Shown piece by piece: positions 59,574 through 64,000 of a stretch of 64,000 bases of DNA (positions within the stretch are counted from its first letter, which is position 1; the number at the start of each line of letters is the position of its first letter). Source of the DNA: Brachypodium distachyon (taxonomy: Eukaryota; Streptophyta; Magnoliopsida; Poales; Poaceae); the NCBI RefSeq assembly GCF_000005505.3, contig NC_016134.3, positions 5,332,001 to 5,396,000 of the forward strand. Reading direction: 5' to 3'. The notes beneath the pieces were generated by a model. It was given only the letters and a program-made list of their open reading frames with translations, was not told the DNA's origin and made no database searches. The position numbers and the translations under genes are program-made.

Positions 59574-61099
59574 TGATATGCTTCCTTTGGCTCTCAAATA
59601 TTTGACATGTCTTATGCAAGGACAAGATTTCAATGGGACATGTGTGGAGCTGGCTAGCTGGAGTTGTGCACTTGGCTTCTGCATTCACTGTACCTCTTTG
59701 CGTGAATGAATACATCAATAGTAGCACCATAGCCATATATACTTTGCTACAGATTAAAAAGAATACACTACAATGTTTAAAGAGAATGGTTTTACTATTA
59801 TTTGTCGTCTCAGATCAAATAATCCATAGATATCTCCTCGCATCAAAATGGTTTATGCCAATTCAATAGGTGGCCGGCAAGGTTTGATGGTGACGGGCCA
59901 ATGCCACCAATGATATCTTCACAACCTAAATATAATGGTAGTATGCATGCAGTGGTACATGGTGAATTGTACAAAATATTGTATGCTACTTTGAGTACAG
60001 ACTAGCTACTAAAAGTACAGCAACTTCAGACGATCGAATCCCGGTCTTATATGATTGGTCTAAAGACTCCGGCTACATCTTATTTATGGAAAGAATGGGC
60101 CAGGCATATGGTTTCATTAGCGAAACCATAAAATCCATGTCACCATCAAACCATAAAGTCCATGTCACCAGTAAAATGCATGTTTGAACTTGTGTGTCGC
60201 CTGTTCAATTTGGTGTGAATTGCAATTACCCCCCTACATCCATCCCCTTCCACCTGCCGTCGGGTGCGTGCTCCGCGCCGCCATCCTGTGATAGTAGGGG
60301 CTCGTCGCAGAGCTCTTGAATCCTGATTAATCAACGAAGAATAAGAAGAGGGAACAATGAGCAATCAACATCGACGACGTTCGATCGTCTATGCGGTAGA
60401 GGCCGAATTTGAGAAGAGTTAGTTCAGGAGACGTGCCATGGCTAATCCTCCTGCCAGCTGGTGTGGCCTCTGCTCCGAGACTCGGAGGACTCAGGAGGAG
60501 GCCTTTCTTGGGTCCGGAGGGTGGACGCCAGCCGAGCTGAGCCCGGGCGGAGCTCGCCGTGAGCTTGGCTCAGCCCGACGAGCTGGCCGTCACAGGCTCG
60601 GTCCAGCTCGCGAGCTCGAGCTCGTCGATCCACTCTCCACAATACACAACCAAAAGCTTCTTGGAATTGACTCACTGAGATTTGCAAAATAATCTTATGG
60701 TGATATCCCCTACAGAAATCAGCTGGCGACGATCAAGTAGCATGCAGCATCGATCCACTCTCGATCGTTGAGATATTACGTCTTATCTTCTCGAGAAGTC
60801 AGCAAAAGTGATTTCCCCTGCATTCTTTTTCTTGTATGTTTTTTATCTTTCTCGCATAAGCTGATAAGACAATTGGAGTAGGAGAAAATTTAGCCTTCAG
60901 GTCTGGAGATTGGTTAAGGTCCCGGCATTTACCAGGCGTGAGATGAGGCCGCTATGTAGCATGAACCCGTGGTGTTTTGGAAAGCGTCTAACATGACATC
61001 TGTGCGTCCGTCCTATATGTAGAGACTGAGGTTCTGTCGGATAATTGTAGAGTACTATGTAGAGACTGGGTTGTCACGCCAGCATACCAGATGAGAGAA
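59574..61099. other. Spacer between motif copies
   Basis: A repeated CCATAAAATCCATGTCACCA / CCATAAAGTCCATGTCACCA pair lies at about 60125-60172. Short frames at 60146-60364 and 60438-60692 have no known relatives. Confidence 0.4.
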
Positions 61100-61121
61100 T
61101 TCCTAATGCCACTCATTCCTA
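61100..61121. other. miR2118-like 22-mer, copy 5
   Basis: Starts TTCCTAATGCC, ends CTCATTCCTA. TATATAA lies at 61244-61250. On the minus strand it pairs with canonical miR2118 except for two central mismatches and one wobble. Confidence 0.55.
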
Positions 61122-61250
61122 GTTGCGCTAGATCATGAGCAGTCGTATCGCTATCTGTTTGCCAAGTTTTCTTATATTTGAAGACATGGTGGCCGGGCAT
61201 ATTATTTGAGTGATACCAGTCATAAATGGCTCATATCTCTACATATATAA

Positions 61251-62756
61251 TCAAAACCTCCCCTCCTTGCCTTTCTATGTTTTTAATGGAAGCTAGCCCT
61301 CTCCCTAATTTTCCAAATGTTCCAAGCTGCAATGGCAAACACTTCAAAGAACAGGGGAATTTCGAGGCCACTGAATATTAATTGAGATGTTGCCAACACC
61401 TTAAACTGAAAGGACTAAAGATATTGACAAAATCTAAAACGTATGACATGTTAGACCTAGCTAACAAACTGAGTAATCTAGTGCTAAGATGCCATATAAA
61501 CAGGGACATAAATTCCCAGGTGTGTAATCCACTCTAACTGCTTGAGCCATGTTCCATCGGTTCTTTGTGTTGCGTCTTCTGTAACAAAGATCATAATTGT
61601 AACCAGCTAGTACACACAAGAGCAACATCTCCACAGGCCAGTGCAACATTTTCTTGTCAACACAATACCTTTATGGCATAACTAAATAAATCAAAACACA
61701 ATTGCTTACCCAACTAAAATAAGGGAACTCAAGGATTTGTCCACCCTCTCGTAGTCAAGAGCCGAAAATATGTGCTATACTAGATGATGTTAAAACCAGG
61801 TGGACCGATTGCCACACAACTCATGCCATCACACAGTTAGCAGAGACTTGTGTTGAATGGTTCCTATTCAAAGCACTCGCGCAACGTGTATCTTCTTGCC
61901 ATCTACAAATAATTTCACGAGCTCCGTGTTTGCAAGGTCATGTACTGCAAATAATTTCAGTTCTTCTCCCATGCATTTATTAATGTGTTCTGATTCACCA
62001 GTGTTTCCTGTGCGTGGTAAAAACTACACCTGTAAACTAATAGTATAGGTGAGGAAAATTTGGGCCTAACGACCTTTCTATCTCCTTTTTATTCTTTGCG
62101 AAGTGCATTGCTAGCATTATCTTCGTATAGAAGAAACATTTTATTCAACTTGTGCGTGTAATCCAGATTACATGGAAAATACTAATTTCTTCTGTGAGGG
62201 AATAGGAGGATTTTATATTAAATAAGAATAATGTTCTTACGATTATCAGCGAGGAGCTCAGCAGAAATGACCGACGGTGACTAAGAACAGCATCCGCACC
62301 ACCTTTAGCTAACTTGGCATAAACTGCTATGAGCTACCACATCTGTCACGTTGAGACAGAAAAACATGAGCTCGAAGTGCTGCTGCAAATGTCTATCACG
62401 CAGTGGCAGTCGTACTGGTGAGCCAGCTGCACTCTTACGCGTGCGGCTGCTGCCCTTTTCTGCCTGCACACATAAACGTGCTTCAGTCGTTCCTGTCAAG
62501 ACGGTGATGCAAAGAAACCAAGGCTTAAGAAACTAGCACCTAGCAACCGATGAGCAAGAACTAGCTACGGATGCGTGCACGTCCTACGAACAGGCTATGA
62601 TTCCAGCTAATTTTGGCCTACCGATTGCTACACCAATCGTCTCGATCACGGAACTCCCGTGAAATCATAGGCGATGTGTAACATTGACAAGTGTTTTAAA
62701 TGAAACATTAATGTGGATACTTGAATAATATGGATATTTATGTGATGACATGTATC
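61251..62756. other. AT-rich spacer, no gene recognised
   Basis: No coding frame, RNA gene or clear repeat is supported here. Confidence 0.4.
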
Positions 62757-64000
62757 TTGTTTGGACTTAGTGCTTTGCTAGTGGTGTGCTGATCCATTAG
62801 TTTCTTATGTGAAAACATGGCGTGAGTTGTGTGGAACTTACCCTGAGTCAAATCGTGGACTTGTGCTCGTACTGGTTATTTGTGTGTTCGCTTTTAGGTG
62901 TTGCCGGAGCTAGAGGAACGTGGGCGATGACGGGATCGAGGTACGAAACTTGGGAGAAGCTGATGTTGAGGATCAAGGTCACGCGGGACGTTCGTGCGAA
63001 AGAACAATGGAAGTGAAGGCTACGATGATCCGGGAGGGCACCGGTTTGTCGTACGTTGTTTATACCGGATATGTACGGTATTGGAGATATTCGATACGTG
63101 ATGGTCGAGTTTTGAAGACATCACAAGAAGAGTTGATGGCATGGAGTGGCATTGACGTGAAGATATATAGATCCAGCCGTGGCTGGATGAGAGCTGTTTA
63201 AAGATTAAACAGTAGCGTCATCAAGATGGCGTCGGATGGAAAAGTGATCGACATGAAGTTGTGCGCGTCATCGAGATGAACAACTTTGCTTTTGGAGTCA
63301 TCTCAATCCGAGGTCGTATGCGGGACCCACGGGCAAAATACCGACCGGGACAGAGTAGTTCGTGTTGGATTCGGACTCGATTTAGGGTCGCAAATTTTCT
63401 CTTATAAATAGAGGACATCCTAGTTAGGGTTTTAGCAAGGACGTGAGGAAACTCAGAGCTTTGGATCTAGATCAATTCTTGGAGAGTTCTTGGATGCATG
63501 GTTGTATCTTTTGTAATTGATCGACATCGTTGCAATAAAGAGATTCGTTGGCGGTGTCATCTCTGTTCTTCTCGGATCTTCGTGAAATCTTCGTGCTAGA
63601 TCTTTCTAACACTTTGGTGCAGGTTCATCACAAGTTCATAATAATTTGCTGCAGGTTTATCACGAGATCAAGAGAAGATTGCGATTAATTCATCTTTCTT
63701 GTTATTCCTCGAAATCGATTATAAATTAATTCTCGTAACTTTCTGTCAGCTGTTACTGATTTGATCATATCTTTTGATTGGTAAGTCCAATTGAGCTGCT
63801 TCTTGTTGCGTTGGTTAGATAATTTCAATACCTTTCTTTTGCATACTCATACGTATTTTTTGGTTCATCCAATCAAAAGTTACGGCTGTTTTACTATCAC
63901 TGACAGAAAGGTGACAGAAAGGTGATTTAGGGTTTGAACTTTAGGAAAAAAAATTAATTTACTTCCGCGCAATCATTCACCCCCCTCTGATTGCCTATCT
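62757..64000 (+). mobile_element. LTR-like sequence running off the window
   Basis: It has a promoter-like CTTATAAATAGAGGAC (63402-63417), then AATAAAG (63535), then a long T-rich part with a repeated GACAGAAAGGTGA, ending with CATTCACCCCCCTCTGATTG. This order (promoter, poly(A) signal, C-rich end) is typical of grass LTRs. Left border and partner LTR are not seen. Confidence 0.5.

Noticed and set aside
60020..60060. tRNA-like words (GATCGAATCCCGG)
   Set aside because: No acceptor stem or anticodon arm could be placed around it; no tRNA gene was found anywhere in the window.
54747..61121. Reading the repeated TTCCTGACGC motif as a coding or uORF element because CCATGG follows in several copies
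   Set aside because: The frames after the ATG are short, differ between copies and are not conserved, while the 22-mer itself is.

Overview
The window is nuclear DNA from a flowering plant, almost certainly a grass and probably a pooid. Genes are split by GT-AG introns, several start in GC-rich CpG-like sequence, and the spacers carry many Stowaway MITEs with the grass-type end CTCCCTCCGT, a small Helitron, LTR elements and non-LTR tails. No bacterial, organellar or CRISPR-like features are seen. The species cannot be read from the sequence alone.

Layout: 1-4083 (+) holds the 3' two thirds of a mitochondrial-type HSP90 (HSP90-6). 4.6-8.2 kb is a repeat zone with two 51-bp tandem duplications and a 0.55-kb direct repeat pair. 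8659-11223 (+) is a TSR2-like 40S ribosome-biogenesis gene with a short C-terminus. 15.7-16.2 kb is a decayed BAHD acyltransferase. 18708-21398 (-) is a seven-exon CID-domain RNA polymerase II CTD-binding protein. 22.7 kb is a Helitron, 23.6-24.8 kb an LTR-like remnant, and 25.6-27.1 kb a PUS10 pseudogene. 30050-33213 (+) is an OBERON-type PHD protein. 34.8-35.9 kb is a retroposon with a 15-bp target-site duplication. 36348-36941 (+) is a CASP-like membrane protein, and 38006-41292 (+) is a RAMP4/SERP-like ER protein whose first coding exon is only the ATG.

At 42.5-48.9 kb (-) an inactivated Ty1/copia-type LTR retrotransposon with a 5-bp target duplication sits inside the PSPG box of an already broken UDP-glycosyltransferase. 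52219-53853 (+) is a polyol/monosaccharide transporter of the MFS.

The most unusual region is 54.7-61.2 kb. It has no convincing protein gene. It carries at least five (perhaps seven) dispersed copies of a 22-nt sequence close to grass miR2118, most with a TATATATA-like box at a nearly fixed distance (about 110-150 bp) on the same side. This suggests either a cluster of reproductive 21-nt phasiRNA (21-PHAS) precursor loci on the minus strand or a MIR2118 gene cluster on the plus strand. The last 1.2 kb looks like an LTR running off the window.

The genes are unrelated single-copy housekeeping and membrane genes, not a pathway. One possible link is that the neighbouring genes HSP90-6 and OBERON1 are also adjacent in Arabidopsis, as far as I recall, so part of this order may be ancient.
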